The translations under genes were made by a program, and so were the position numbers. This document shows positions 1-9,147 of a stretch of DNA of 64,000 nt, piece by piece. Under the pieces are notes generated by a model. The model did no database searches, was not told the origin of the DNA, and saw only the letters and a program-made list of their open reading frames with translations. Numbering within the stretch: the stretch's first letter is position 1; the number at the start of each line of letters is the position of its first letter. This DNA comes from WRDF01 sp031552235 (GTDB lineage Bacteria > Bacteroidota > Bacteroidia > Bacteroidales > Rikenellaceae), in assembly GCA_031552235.1 (NCBI GenBank), contig JAVBMR010000005.1, positions 1-64,000 on the forward strand, in the 5' to 3' direction.

Positions 1-209
1 AAGCGACCGCCCGTCCCCGGCGGCCGACTGCACCGCATACTGATGTTTGCGTATACCAATATTTTTCTCAAACACCTCCCTTTATTTAATAAAATTTTTG
101 TCGGATCCCCGCGCGACCCGGCGGCCCGCCCTAAAGGGGCGGGCCGCTTAATGATTTTTTACATCCAAACACTATCAAAAGGGGTAATCCTGTTTTTTTA
201 GGTGTCTGG
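1..209. other. Left-edge intergenic stretch with GC-rich hairpin
   Basis: No gene is visible. Positions 121-131 (GCGGCCCGCCC) pair exactly with 137-147 across a 5-base loop, and a short T-run follows about 13 bases later on the plus strand. It could end a gene lying left of the window, or be part of the GC-rich intergenic repeats seen elsewhere here, which share the CCGCCCTAAAGGGGC core (also near 18,521). The distance to the T-run argues against a classic terminator. Confidence 0.4.
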
Positions 210-1136
210 CTACATATTTTTCATCGACCTGAATTCGCTGGGGGATGTGCCGGTGTGGCGCTTGAAGTATTTGCCGAAGAAGGACTGGGTCGAGAAATTC
301 AGCTCGTATGTGATCTCCTGGATGCTTTTTGTCGAATAATTCAGCAGGATCTTCGCTTCCTGGATCACGAATTCGTTGATCCATTCGGCTGCCGAACGCC
401 CGCTTATTTCCTTGATGACCGTGGACAGGTATTTCGGCGTGATGTAGAGCGAGTCGGCGTAGAACTTGACGCTGCGCTGCTCGCGGTAGAACGCGGCGAC
501 CTGTTTTACGAAACGCTCGAAGTATTCCTGCTGGCGTGTCTTGCCGATATGCTTGCCGTCCTCGATCCTGCGGGAGTACAGTTCGCCGATGGTGCGGAAC
601 ATGACCGATACGATCTCCTGCAGGATATGTTGTTTCCCGAACTGCATCGAGTCGCGAAGGATGGTGTAGTATTGTTCTATCAGCGCGCATTCGTCGCTTT
701 CGAGCTTAAGCAGGCTGCTCGCGTCCTCGGATACGTAATGGTAGATGGGCATTATCATTTCGAGGTCGAAACGGGCGTCTTTGATGAAGTCGGCCGAGAA
801 AAATAAAAAATCGCAGGCCGTATCGTCGTTTTTTTCGAGTATGGTGACTATGGTCCGCGGGCCGTAGAGCATCATGCACCCTTCTTCGATGACCGTTTCG
901 TTGAAATTGACCCTTATTCTCGCGGAGCCTTTGCGGCACAGGATGACTGCGGAGGCGTCGGTGCGGTAACTTTTTTCTGTGGATTCATGCTCCCACCTGA
1001 AATCTTTGCAGACAACGAAATTGTCGGCCGGCGTACCCATAACACCTGTCATACTGTGTATCTGCGGTATGGTGATGTCGCTGTGATCGATCGCTTCCAT
1101 AATATAATGCTTGACAATCCCTTTTACCGTAGCCAT
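210..1136 (-). CDS. AraC-family transcriptional regulator
   Basis: A 308-residue protein with an N-terminal cupin-like ligand-sensing region (about residues 40-170) and a C-terminal double helix-turn-helix (about 215-305). The second HTH reads ...IQEITYELNFSTQSFFGKYFKRHTGTSPSEF, typical of AraC/XylS regulators. It is divergent from the BASS-type transporter starting at 1296, with a 159-bp shared promoter region, so control of that transporter is a reasonable inference. The first ATG (1136) is used; an internal ATG at 1100 is an alternative. The effector cannot be read from the sequence. Confidence 0.9.
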   Translation of the reverse strand: MATVKGIVKHYIMEAIDHSDITIPQIHSMTGVMGTPADNFVVCKDFRWEHESTEKSYRTDASAVILCRKGSARIRVNFNETVIEEGCMMLYGPRTIVTILEKNDDTACDFLFFSADFIKDARFDLEMIMPIYHYVSEDASSLLKLESDECALIEQYYTILRDSMQFGKQHILQEIVSVMFRTIGELYSRRIEDGKHIGKTRQQEYFERFVKQVAAFYREQRSVKFYADSLYITPKYLSTVIKEISGRSAAEWINEFVIQEAKILLNYSTKSIQEITYELNFSTQSFFGKYFKRHTGTSPSEFRSMKNM

Positions 1137-1259
1137 ACGTATGAGGGATCGGGTTATAATTTTATGTATGCTAACATAAAAATGGCGGAATTATTATGCA
1201 CTTTCAGGTACTGGGTGTGAAGAAATCGTTAATTAGGAATAAAATAAGCCGGCAGATGT

Positions 1260-1267
1260 TAAATTTG
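1260..1267 (+). promoter_or_regulatory. Bacteroidetes -7 box upstream of the BASS-type transporter
   Basis: TAAATTTG matches the Bacteroidetes -7 consensus TAnnTTTG and lies 28 bases before the ATG of the transporter gene, in the region shared with the divergent AraC gene. Confidence 0.5.
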
Positions 1268-1295
1268 CGTTTAGTATTCATATCAGCCGGAATAA

Positions 1296-2186
1296 ATGTC
1301 TGAATTAGTAAAATCCATAACCCTGCCTGTGGCCATGATCACAGGTGCGTTGCTGAGCGGTTTTTTCGCCCGCTTCAGTCCCGTGACGCCTTATTTGATC
1401 TTCGTGATGCTCTTCGTGACATTCTGCCGCATAGACCTTTCGAAAATGAAACCGTCGCCGCTGCATTTCTGGCTGCTGGCCTGCCAGGTGCTCGGGTGCG
1501 TCGGCGTATACTTCCTGCTCAGGATGTACGACGAAACATTTGCGCAGGGCGTTATGATATGCGTCATGGCGCCTATGGCAACATCGGCCGTGGTCATAGC
1601 GGGCATGCTCGGCGCGAATATCGCAACCGTGGCGACCTTCGCGCTGATGACCAATATCGCGGTGGCCGTTTTCGCCCCTGTGATATTCTCGCTCGTGGGG
1701 ACGAACGCCGATATGGATTTTATGGATTCGTTCCTGATAATATTTAAGAAGGTCGTCCCGATCCTCGTATTGCCGTTCGTGTGTGCCGTAACCCTCCGCA
1801 GGGTGGCGCGCAAGGCCTACGACACGGTTGGGAAATACCAGATAATAACATTTTACATATGGGCTTTCGCCCTTATGGTGGTGTCGGGGCAAACCGTGGA
1901 ATTCGTGAAGGCACAGGAAGAAGCTAATTACAGGGCCGAACTATGGATCGCACTGGGAGCGCTCGTTGCCTGCCTGTGCCAGTTCCTTGGCGGCTGGGCC
2001 ATAGGGAAGCGCTACGGCGACCGTGTCGCCGGGGGACAGTCGCTCGGACAAAAGAATACCGTGCTCGCCATCTGGATGGCCCAGACCTACCTCAATCCGA
2101 TAGCATCGATAGGCCCCGCATCCTATGTCCTCTGGCAGAATATCGTGAACAGCTGGCAGATATGGCGCAATAGGAAACTGTCTTAG
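1296..2186 (+). CDS. Bile acid:sodium symporter (BASS) family-like transporter
   Basis: A 296-residue, very hydrophobic protein with about nine membrane segments. It resembles the SBF/BASS superfamily: an early LIFVMLFVTFCRIDLSKMK block and a late GQKNTVLAIWMAQTYLNP block, the latter corresponding to the conserved Asn-containing crossover region of BASS carriers. The substrate is unknown; BASS relatives carry bile acids, pantothenate, pyruvate and other organic anions. It is divergent from an AraC regulator that may control it. Its stop codon (TAG, 2184-2186) overlaps the first bases of an inverted-repeat element, so the C-terminus may have been set or trimmed by that insertion. Confidence 0.8.
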   Translation: MSELVKSITLPVAMITGALLSGFFARFSPVTPYLIFVMLFVTFCRIDLSKMKPSPLHFWLLACQVLGCVGVYFLLRMYDETFAQGVMICVMAPMATSAVVIAGMLGANIATVATFALMTNIAVAVFAPVIFSLVGTNADMDFMDSFLIIFKKVVPILVLPFVCAVTLRRVARKAYDTVGKYQIITFYIWAFALMVVSGQTVEFVKAQEEANYRAELWIALGALVACLCQFLGGWAIGKRYGDRVAGGQSLGQKNTVLAIWMAQTYLNPIASIGPASYVLWQNIVNSWQIWRNRKLS

Positions 2187-2498
2187 AGTCTGTTTAATAA
2201 CCTGTTGCGCATTTGGGAAAACGAGGCATTAAAGTCTCATTTGTATGCAAATCATGGATCAGTCTGAATTTTAGCCGGTGGTATTTTAAGCGACTTGTTT
2301 TTCGGCCTTCTTAGAAGGTCGGCAGCCCGAAGTTCCGCCATGCGGAGGGATGACAGTAACGAAGTGAATGGCAGCCCTCCGCGAGCTTCGGCCTGACAAC
2401 GAAACAGGCATAACAACTATGTACCAAATGTTTGCAAAATAAACCGCGGCGCGTTCTAAATGCACAACAGGTCTCGTCAATAAATTTAAACAGACTCT
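2185..2498. repeat. MITE-like inverted-repeat element 1
   Basis: The left end begins AGAGTCTGTTTAAT...ACCTGTTGCGCATTT (2185-2215). The right end (2457-2498), reverse-complemented, begins AGAGTCTGTTTAAAT and also continues to ACCTGTTGTGCATTT. The interior is non-coding and holds a GC-rich nested hairpin around 2327-2388. There is no transposase and no clear target duplication. Two other elements in the window (11734-11895 and 52068-52232) have similar termini. Confidence 0.55.
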
Positions 2499-2510
2499 TA
2501 ATACTTTTTA

Positions 2511-2518
2511 TATATTTG
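2511..2518 (+). promoter_or_regulatory. Upstream -7 box for dxs
   Basis: TATATTTG matches TAnnTTTG. It sits 12 bases after the right end of inverted-repeat element 1 and 100 bases before the chosen dxs start, so dxs transcription may start in sequence newly joined to this element. Confidence 0.4.
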
Positions 2519-2584
2519 CAGAATATAGGATGCGTCTCGGCAATCTTCCGAAAGCGAGCTTTCGCGATTGCTCTCGACTTTCAT

Positions 2585-2592
2585 TATATTTG
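2585..2592 (+). promoter_or_regulatory. Proximal -7 box for dxs
   Basis: A second exact TATATTTG, 18 bases before the ATG at 2611. It favours ATG 2611 over an in-frame ATG at 2530 that lies upstream of the box. Confidence 0.5.
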
Positions 2593-2610
2593 CATCGATT
2601 TACGAGCATA

Positions 2611-4491
2611 ATGAACCATATTCCGTATAAATACCTCAGCGCCGTAAACTCTCCCGACGACCTCAAGAAGCTGTCGCTGGAAGAGGTTCGGGCCTATTGC
2701 GCGGAGCTTCGCCAATTCATTGTCGAACAGTTGGCTGCCAATCCTGGACATCTCGGTTCGAACCTCGGGGTCGTGGAACTGACAGCCATGCTCCATTACG
2801 TGTACGATACGCCGCACGACAAGCTGGTCTGGGACGTGGGCCATCAGGCCTATGCCCACAAGATAATTACTGGGCGCCGCGATGTGTTCGGGACGAACCG
2901 CAAGCTGGGCGGGATAGGCGGTTTCCCCCGGATAGACGAGAGCGTTTACGACGCTTTCGGCGGAGGGCATGCCTCGGTGTCGATCTCGGCGGCTTTGGGC
3001 ATGGCCCGGGCGGCGGAGCTGCTCGGCGAGAAGCGCAAGGTCGTGGCCATCCTTGGCGACGGCGCACTGACGGGCGGGCTGGCGTTCGAAGGGCTGAACA
3101 ACGCCGGGGTTACGGACAGCGATATGCTCGTGATCCTCAATGACAACCATATGTCCATCGACCCCAATGTGGGTGCGATGAAGGAATACCTCATACGCCT
3201 CACGACGTCGAAGATCTATAACAGGGTAAAGAACAAGACGTGGCAGCTGCTCGCGCCGGTTCCCAAATTCAGGCGTCTGGTGCAGAAAGCCGGTAACTCG
3301 ATAAAGCGGAGCTGGCTCCAGCAGAGCAACCTTTTCGAAGGGCTTAATTTCCGCTACTTCGGCCCCATAGACGGGCACGATATCAAGATGCTTGACCTGG
3401 TGCTCAGGGGGCTGAAAGACATTCCCGGGCCTAAGCTGCTGCATGTGCTGACAGTAAAAGGCAAGGGCTACAAGCCCGCCGAACAGCAACAGAGCATCTG
3501 GCATGCCCCCGGGTGTTTCGATCCCGACAGCGGCGAGCGCCTTACGGGATGCGGCGACGCCACCCCGGCGCGCTACCAGGACGTGTTCGGGCGTACCATG
3601 GTCGAGCTGGCGAGGCTCAACGACAGGATAGTCGGCATTACACCGGCGATGCCATCGGGAAGCTCGCTGAACGTCATGATGGACGCCATGCCCGAACGTA
3701 CGTTCGACGTGGGCATAGCGGAGGGCCATGCCGTGACGTTTGCCGCGGGACTGTCGGCCGCCGGATTGCTGCCGTTCTGCGTCATATACTCGTCGTTCAT
3801 GCAGAGGGCCTACGACAATCTTATCCACGACGTGGCCTTGCAGCACCTGCCGGTTGTGTTCTGCCTCGACAGGGCGGGATTGGTCGGCGAGGACGGCCCC
3901 ACCCATCACGGCGTATTCGATATTGCGTTTTGCCTGCCGATACCTAATATTATAATGGCCTCGCCTCTGAACGAAGCCGAGTTGCGCAACCTCATGTATA
4001 CCGCGCAGATGTCCGGGCAGCCGTTCGTCATACGCTATCCGCGCGGTAACGGCGAAGGGGCTGATTGGAGCGGCGCGCTGACCGAACTGCCGACAGGCAA
4101 GGCGCGAATACTGCGCGAAGGTACGGATGTGGCGCTGCTCACTTTCGGGCCTCTGGGGAATGTCGCCGCACGCGCCGCCGGGCGCGCCGCCGCCGGGGGT
4201 GTTTCGGTTTTCCATGCCGACCTGCGCTATGCCAAACCTCTCGACGAGGAACTTCTGCGCCATGTTGGAGGCAAGTTCAAGCGTGTCATAACGGTCGAGG
4301 ACGGGGTGGTGAAAGGTGGTGTAGGTAGTGCCGTCGCCGAATTTTTTATGGCGAACGGATACGGCTGCAAAGTCGAAGCGCTCGGCATCGCCGACCGTTT
4401 CGTGGAGCAGGGTTCGATGAAAGAACTCCACACCCTGTGCGGCCTCGACGAAGCCGGCATCTTCGGCCGTATCTCGGGATTGTCGGAATAA
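2611..4491 (+). CDS. dxs: 1-deoxy-D-xylulose-5-phosphate synthase
   Basis: A 626-residue thiamine-diphosphate enzyme that condenses pyruvate and glyceraldehyde-3-phosphate into DXP, the first step of the MEP isoprenoid pathway. Visible marks: NPGHLGSNLG near residue 47, the ThDP motif GDGALTGG at 149-156 ending at the NDN of ILNDNHMSID (about 177-179), the central DRAGLVGEDGPTHHG block of the transketolase pyrimidine domain, and the C-terminal transketolase domain. Full family length. An in-frame ATG at 2530 would add 27 residues encoded by sequence containing a -7 box, so 2611 is preferred. It appears monocistronic. Confidence 0.96.
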   Translation: MNHIPYKYLSAVNSPDDLKKLSLEEVRAYCAELRQFIVEQLAANPGHLGSNLGVVELTAMLHYVYDTPHDKLVWDVGHQAYAHKIITGRRDVFGTNRKLGGIGGFPRIDESVYDAFGGGHASVSISAALGMARAAELLGEKRKVVAILGDGALTGGLAFEGLNNAGVTDSDMLVILNDNHMSIDPNVGAMKEYLIRLTTSKIYNRVKNKTWQLLAPVPKFRRLVQKAGNSIKRSWLQQSNLFEGLNFRYFGPIDGHDIKMLDLVLRGLKDIPGPKLLHVLTVKGKGYKPAEQQQSIWHAPGCFDPDSGERLTGCGDATPARYQDVFGRTMVELARLNDRIVGITPAMPSGSSLNVMMDAMPERTFDVGIAEGHAVTFAAGLSAAGLLPFCVIYSSFMQRAYDNLIHDVALQHLPVVFCLDRAGLVGEDGPTHHGVFDIAFCLPIPNIIMASPLNEAELRNLMYTAQMSGQPFVIRYPRGNGEGADWSGALTELPTGKARILREGTDVALLTFGPLGNVAARAAGRAAAGGVSVFHADLRYAKPLDEELLRHVGGKFKRVITVEDGVVKGGVGSAVAEFFMANGYGCKVEALGIADRFVEQGSMKELHTLCGLDEAGIFGRISGLSE

Positions 4492-4661
4492 GCACGGGTT
4501 TGCTCCGCTGCCGGGAGGGGCGCTTTAATTCGTCGATATCGTATTGATTATTGTATGTGGTTTTACTGCCGTAGGTCGCTGTTATGGCAATAAATCGGCC
4601 TGAAGGCATAGTTATGAGGAAAAAAGTGCTGATTATTACCTTAATATATATATAAAGTTTG

Positions 4662-4669
4662 TACATTTG
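4662..4669 (+). promoter_or_regulatory. -7 box for mutAB
   Basis: TACATTTG, an exact match to TAnnTTTG, 36 bases before the ATG at 4706. It overlaps and so excludes an in-frame alternative start at 4667. Confidence 0.55.
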
Positions 4670-4705
4670 GCAATTCTTAAACGCTTTCACCAAACGCGAT
4701 CTAAT

Positions 4706-6604
4706 ATGTCGAAAGATAACGTGCAAAGGCTGTTTTCGGAATTCCCCCCGGTCCCGACCGAACAGTGGGAAGAGATAATAGCCAAAGATCTGAAAGGCGC
4801 CGATTACGAGAAAAAACTCGTATGGAAGACAGCCGAAGGTTTCAATGTACGCCCGTATTACAGGGCGGAAGACCTCAAAAATTTAAAATTCCTCAATGCC
4901 GGCGTCGCCGAATTCCCCTATGTGAGGGGCGTCAGGAGGTGCAACAACTGGCGCATCCTGCAAACGGTATGGCAGGAAGACCCGGCGAAGGCTAACCGGA
5001 CGGCACTCAGCGCAATAGCCAACGGGGCGCAGTCGATAGCGTTCTCGGTGAACGGCAAGGTGCTGACCGCCGAGGGCCTCGACAGGATGCTCGAAGGCAT
5101 AGACCAGAACAGCGTGGAGATCGTCATCCGCGGCTGCGAGGTCAAGATGGTCGCCGGGTTGCTTATAAACAAGGCTAAACGCGAAAACTGGGACCTCGAA
5201 AAAAGCCGCGTCGTATTCGTGTGCGACCCGATAATGAAACTCCTTTCGCTTCGCGGGGGCTTCCCCTACAGTACCGACGGAGTTATGGTATTCGAGGCGA
5301 TAAAAGGAATGGTGGCGCAAACGGCCAAATATAAAAACTGGAGGAATATCTCGGTCAACGCCTACAATTTCCCGTATGCCGGTTCGAACATAGTGCAGGA
5401 GTTGGCATTCGCCATGTCGGTAGGGCACGAGTACCTGCTCAAGATGACAAGCCTGGGCATAACACTTGACGATGCGGCGCAAACGATACGTTTCGCTTTC
5501 TCGATCAGTTCGAATTATTTCATGGAAATAGCCAAATTCCGTGCCGCGAGGATGCTGTGGGCCAATATAATTCAGGCGTATGGCCCGAAAGAGGAGGACT
5601 CGATGAAGATAGTGAGCCACGCCACGACCTCGCGCTGGACGATGACAAAATACGACCCGTATGTGAATATGCTGAGGGTCACGACCGAAGCCATGAGCGC
5701 CGCGATAGCCGGGGTTTACTCGCTCGAAGTGCATCCTTTCGACATCGTGTCGCAGGAGCCTACCGAATTCTCGTACAGGATATCCCGCAACGTGCAGTTG
5801 CTGCTCAAGCACGAAGCGCATTTCGACAATGTGACCGACCCCGCCGGCGGTTCGTATTATATAGAGAACCTCACGAACGAGATAGCGCAGCAGGCCTGGG
5901 ACCTGTTCAAGGAGGTCGAAAACCGCGGCGGTTACATAAAGGCTTTCAAGAGCGGATTCATAAAGGAACAGATAGACGCTTCGGCCGCCAAGAAAGACAA
6001 GGATATTGCCACACGCCGCATGACCCTGCTCGGCACGAACCAGTATCCGAACTTTACGGAAAAAGCTGTAGAGCAGGAAGTGCATTGCGAATCGTGTGCC
6101 GCCCCCGGTTTCGGGTTCGACGGCGCGTGCTACGATTTCGACGTTACGGTCGAAACCGAACCCCTGCGGATTTACAGGGGCGGGGAAGCGTTTGAGGAAT
6201 TGCGCTCGAAGGTCGACTTCAGCGGCAAAGAACCCAAGGCGTTCATGCTCACGTGCGGAACACTCGGCATGGCCCGCGCCCGCTCTCAGTTCTCAAGTAA
6301 CTTCTTCGGATGCGCCGGCATAAGGATCATCGACAACACGTTCTTCCCCTCGGTCGAAGAGGGAGCAAAGGCCGCGCTCGCCTCGGGGGCGGAGATCGTT
6401 GTGGTATGTGCCGCCGACGACGACTACGCCGAACTCGCGCCGCGTGCGAAAGAGCTGCTCGGCGGCAAGGCCATACTTGTTGTGGCTGGTGCCCCGGCCT
6501 CGCAGCCCGAACTTGAAGCCCAGGGCATAAAGAACTTCATCAGCGTGAGGAGCAATGTCCTCGAAACGCTCAGGCAATACGTTAAGGAACTTGGAATTAA
6601 ATAA
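4706..6604 (+). CDS. mutA: Methylmalonyl-CoA mutase small (beta) subunit
   Basis: A 632-residue partner of MutB in the adenosylcobalamin-dependent interconversion of succinyl-CoA and methylmalonyl-CoA. It has the TIM-barrel domain shared with MutB (GSYYIENLTNEIAQQAWDLF region) and a C-terminal flavodoxin-like B12-fold domain that lacks the DxHxxG cobalamin motif, as usual for the non-catalytic subunit. The stop codon lies 9 bases before the mutB ATG, so the two are co-transcribed. In Bacteroidales this enzyme links the succinate pathway to propionate. An upstream in-frame ATG (4667) falls in the -7 box and is rejected. Confidence 0.95.
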   Translation: MSKDNVQRLFSEFPPVPTEQWEEIIAKDLKGADYEKKLVWKTAEGFNVRPYYRAEDLKNLKFLNAGVAEFPYVRGVRRCNNWRILQTVWQEDPAKANRTALSAIANGAQSIAFSVNGKVLTAEGLDRMLEGIDQNSVEIVIRGCEVKMVAGLLINKAKRENWDLEKSRVVFVCDPIMKLLSLRGGFPYSTDGVMVFEAIKGMVAQTAKYKNWRNISVNAYNFPYAGSNIVQELAFAMSVGHEYLLKMTSLGITLDDAAQTIRFAFSISSNYFMEIAKFRAARMLWANIIQAYGPKEEDSMKIVSHATTSRWTMTKYDPYVNMLRVTTEAMSAAIAGVYSLEVHPFDIVSQEPTEFSYRISRNVQLLLKHEAHFDNVTDPAGGSYYIENLTNEIAQQAWDLFKEVENRGGYIKAFKSGFIKEQIDASAAKKDKDIATRRMTLLGTNQYPNFTEKAVEQEVHCESCAAPGFGFDGACYDFDVTVETEPLRIYRGGEAFEELRSKVDFSGKEPKAFMLTCGTLGMARARSQFSSNFFGCAGIRIIDNTFFPSVEEGAKAALASGAEIVVVCAADDDYAELAPRAKELLGGKAILVVAGAPASQPELEAQGIKNFISVRSNVLETLRQYVKELGIK

Positions 6605-6613
6605 TTGGCTGCG

Positions 6614-8758
6614 ATGAAAAGATTTGACTTTAAAGATATATCATACAATGGCGCTGCGGCTGCCCGGTGCGATACCAAAAAGGATTGCGGTTGCGCAGGC
6701 AAAGAATGGATGACGCCCGAACAGATAGCCGTTAAGAAATCTTACACGGCCGCCGACCTCGAAGGCATGGAGCATCTGAACTATGCCGCCGGTATAGCGC
6801 CGTTCCTCCGCGGGCCGTACTCCACGATGTATGTGATGCGTCCGTGGACCATCCGTCAGTACGCCGGGTTCTCGACCGCCGAAGAGAGCAACGCATTCTA
6901 CCGTCGCAACTTAGCTTCGGGCCAGAAGGGTCTTTCGGTGGCGTTCGACCTCGCGACGCACCGCGGATACGATGCCGACCACCAGCGTGTGGTGGGCGAC
7001 GTGGGTAAGGCGGGCGTTTCGATCTGCTCGATCGAGGACATGAAAGTGCTGTTCGACGGCATTCCGCTCGACCAGATGTCGGTGTCGATGACAATGAACG
7101 GTGCGGTACTTCCGATCCTCGCGTTCTACATAGTCGCCGGATTGGAGCAGGGCGCTACGCTCGACCAGCTGGCAGGTACGATACAGAACGACATCCTCAA
7201 GGAATTCATGGTGCGCAACACCTATATATATCCGCCCGAATTCTCGATGAAGATCATCGCCGACATATTCGAGTACACCTCGAAGAATATGCCCAAGTTC
7301 AACTCGATATCAATCTCGGGTTACCACATGCAGGAGGCAGGTGCGACGGCCGATATCGAGCTGGCATACACGCTGGCCGACGGCTTGGAATACCTGCGCA
7401 CCGGCGTGAACGCGGGTATGGACATCGACGCTTTCGCACCCCGCCTGTCGTTCTTCTGGGCCATCGGTATGAACCACTTCATGGAGATCGCAAAGATGCG
7501 CGCGGCGCGTCTGCTGTGGGCGAAGCTGGTGAAGCAGTTCAACCCGAAGAACCCCAAATCGTTGGCGCTGCGTACCCACTCGCAGACCTCGGGATGGTCG
7601 CTCACCGAGCAGGATCCGTTCAATAACGTGGCCCGTACAGCTATCGAGGCCATGGGTGCGGCGTTGGGACATACCCAGTCACTGCATACCAACGCACTGG
7701 ACGAAGCTATCGCCCTTCCGACCGATTTCTCGGCACGCATTGCGCGCAACACCCAGATATACATACAGGAAGAGACCGAGATCTGCCGCGAGGTAGACCC
7801 GTGGGCAGGTTCGTATTACGTCGAAAGCCTCACCAACGAGATTGCGCACAAGGCTTGGGCGCTCATCGAGGAGGTAGAAAAATTGGGCGGTATGTCAAAA
7901 GCTGTCGAAACCGGCATTCCCAAAATGCGTATCGAGGAGGCGGCTGCGCGCAAGCAGGCACGCATCGACTCGGGGCAGGAGATAATCGTGGGGATCAACA
8001 AGTACAGGCTTGAAAAAGAGGACCCCATCGACATCCTCGCGGTGGACAATACGGCGGTGCGCGAGTCGCAGATCAAACGCCTTGGCGAACTCCGTGCCAA
8101 CCGCGACAATGCGGCCGTTAAGAAGGCGCTCGACGCCATCACCCAGTGCGTGAAGACGGGCAAGGGCAACCTGCTGGAGCTCGCGGTGGAAGCGGCCAAA
8201 CTCCGCGCCTCGCTCGGCGAAATATCCGATGCCTGCGAAGTCGTAGTGGGGCGCTATAAAGCAGTAATTCGTTCAATTTCAGGAGTATATTCGTCAGAAG
8301 TGGATAAAGACCCGAATTTCGACAAGGCCCGCAAGATGGCGGAAGAGTTCGCCAAAAAAGAAGGGCGCCAGCCGCGTATCATGATCGCTAAGCTGGGACA
8401 GGACGGCCACGACCGCGGCGCTAAGGTAGTCGCTACGGGTTATGCCGACATAGGTTTCGACGTGGATATGGGCCCGCTGTTCCAGACCCCCGCCGAAGCG
8501 GCCAAGCAGGCTGTGGAGAACGACGTCCATGTGGTGGGCGTGTCATCGCTGGCGGCAGGCCACCTTACGCTGGTTCCGCAGATCATCGCCGAGCTCAAGA
8601 AACTCGGCCGCGAGGACATAATAGTTATCGTTGGCGGCGTGATCCCGCACCAGGACTACGAACAGCTCTACAAGGACGGCGCGGCGGCCATATTCGGTCC
8701 CGGTACGCCCATCGCGGCGGCAGCCATAGAAATGCTCAATATACTTATGCAGGACTAA
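6614..8758 (+). CDS. mutB: Methylmalonyl-CoA mutase large (alpha) subunit
   Basis: A 714-residue catalytic subunit. Residues 1-560 form the substrate-binding TIM barrel, with conserved RPWTIRQYAGFSTAEESN and QTSGWSLTEQDPFNN blocks. Residues 590-714 form the cobalamin-binding domain with the DGHDRG motif at 597-602, where His599 is the expected lower axial cobalt ligand, and the downstream GGVIPHQDY segment. ATG 6614 is chosen; a TTG at 6605 is in frame but unlikely. It ends 16 bases before a strong terminator hairpin. Its substrate product route is succinate to propionate in concert with epimerase and decarboxylase genes not in this window. Confidence 0.97.
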   Translation: MKRFDFKDISYNGAAAARCDTKKDCGCAGKEWMTPEQIAVKKSYTAADLEGMEHLNYAAGIAPFLRGPYSTMYVMRPWTIRQYAGFSTAEESNAFYRRNLASGQKGLSVAFDLATHRGYDADHQRVVGDVGKAGVSICSIEDMKVLFDGIPLDQMSVSMTMNGAVLPILAFYIVAGLEQGATLDQLAGTIQNDILKEFMVRNTYIYPPEFSMKIIADIFEYTSKNMPKFNSISISGYHMQEAGATADIELAYTLADGLEYLRTGVNAGMDIDAFAPRLSFFWAIGMNHFMEIAKMRAARLLWAKLVKQFNPKNPKSLALRTHSQTSGWSLTEQDPFNNVARTAIEAMGAALGHTQSLHTNALDEAIALPTDFSARIARNTQIYIQEETEICREVDPWAGSYYVESLTNEIAHKAWALIEEVEKLGGMSKAVETGIPKMRIEEAAARKQARIDSGQEIIVGINKYRLEKEDPIDILAVDNTAVRESQIKRLGELRANRDNAAVKKALDAITQCVKTGKGNLLELAVEAAKLRASLGEISDACEVVVGRYKAVIRSISGVYSSEVDKDPNFDKARKMAEEFAKKEGRQPRIMIAKLGQDGHDRGAKVVATGYADIGFDVDMGPLFQTPAEAAKQAVENDVHVVGVSSLAAGHLTLVPQIIAELKKLGREDIIVIVGGVIPHQDYEQLYKDGAAAIFGPGTPIAAAAIEMLNILMQD

Positions 8759-8774
8759 GGGCGGCGGTAATTTC

Positions 8775-8809
8775 AAAAAGCGGGTTTCCTTTTGGGAAAC
8801 CCGCTTTTT
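8775..8809 (+). terminator. Rho-independent terminator of mutAB
   Basis: A perfect 15-base stem, AAAAAGCGGGTTTCC pairing with its complement, with a 4-base T loop and a T-run. It lies 16 bases after the mutB stop. Confidence 0.9.
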
Positions 8810-8877
8810 ATTTATATGTGGCGCAAAGTTTGCCGTAATGCAGGCGAGGTTCATATAAACTATTAAAAATCAAAATT

Positions 8878-9045
8878 ATGCCGGCTAAGAATGAGAAACA
8901 GCGCAAACTTATGGGTGCCGCCCTCGCGTGCAAGCGGGGGAAAGGGTGTATCAGCCCGGAAGTGAAAAAGGTCGCCGAAGGAATGACCGAAGAACAGCTC
9001 GAAGATTTCGCATCGAAACCCGTGTCGAAGAAAAAGAAGAAGTAG
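8878..9045 (+). CDS. Small basic protein, DUF3008-like
   Basis: A 55-residue ORF starting MPAKNEKQRKLMGAAL and ending in five lysines. The N-terminal PAK-x-EKQR-x-xMG pattern is characteristic of the DUF3008 family of small proteins of unknown function, which also carry a late DFAS motif; here DFAS is present (residues 43-46) before the Lys tail. It lies between the mutAB terminator and a PepSY-like lipoprotein gene. Charge and size would allow nucleic acid binding, but nothing shows it. Confidence 0.7.
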   Translation: MPAKNEKQRKLMGAALACKRGKGCISPEVKKVAEGMTEEQLEDFASKPVSKKKKK

Positions 9046-9147
9046 GCCGGGGATGTGGGATAGATTACCGATTCATTTCAGAATTAAGCAGGAATTTTGT
9101 TATGTCAAATAATTATGAGATAGCATAAATCCTAAAAAAAGAATGAA

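Noticed and set aside
2527..2610. Longer N-terminus for Dxs starting at 2530
   Set aside because: The added 27 residues are encoded by sequence containing a -7 box and a hairpin, and have no counterpart in the family.
2584..4431. Long minus-strand open frame of 615 codons opposite dxs
   Set aside because: It is antisense to a clear dxs gene, has no recognisable domain, and its length is explained by the GC-rich codon bias of the real gene.
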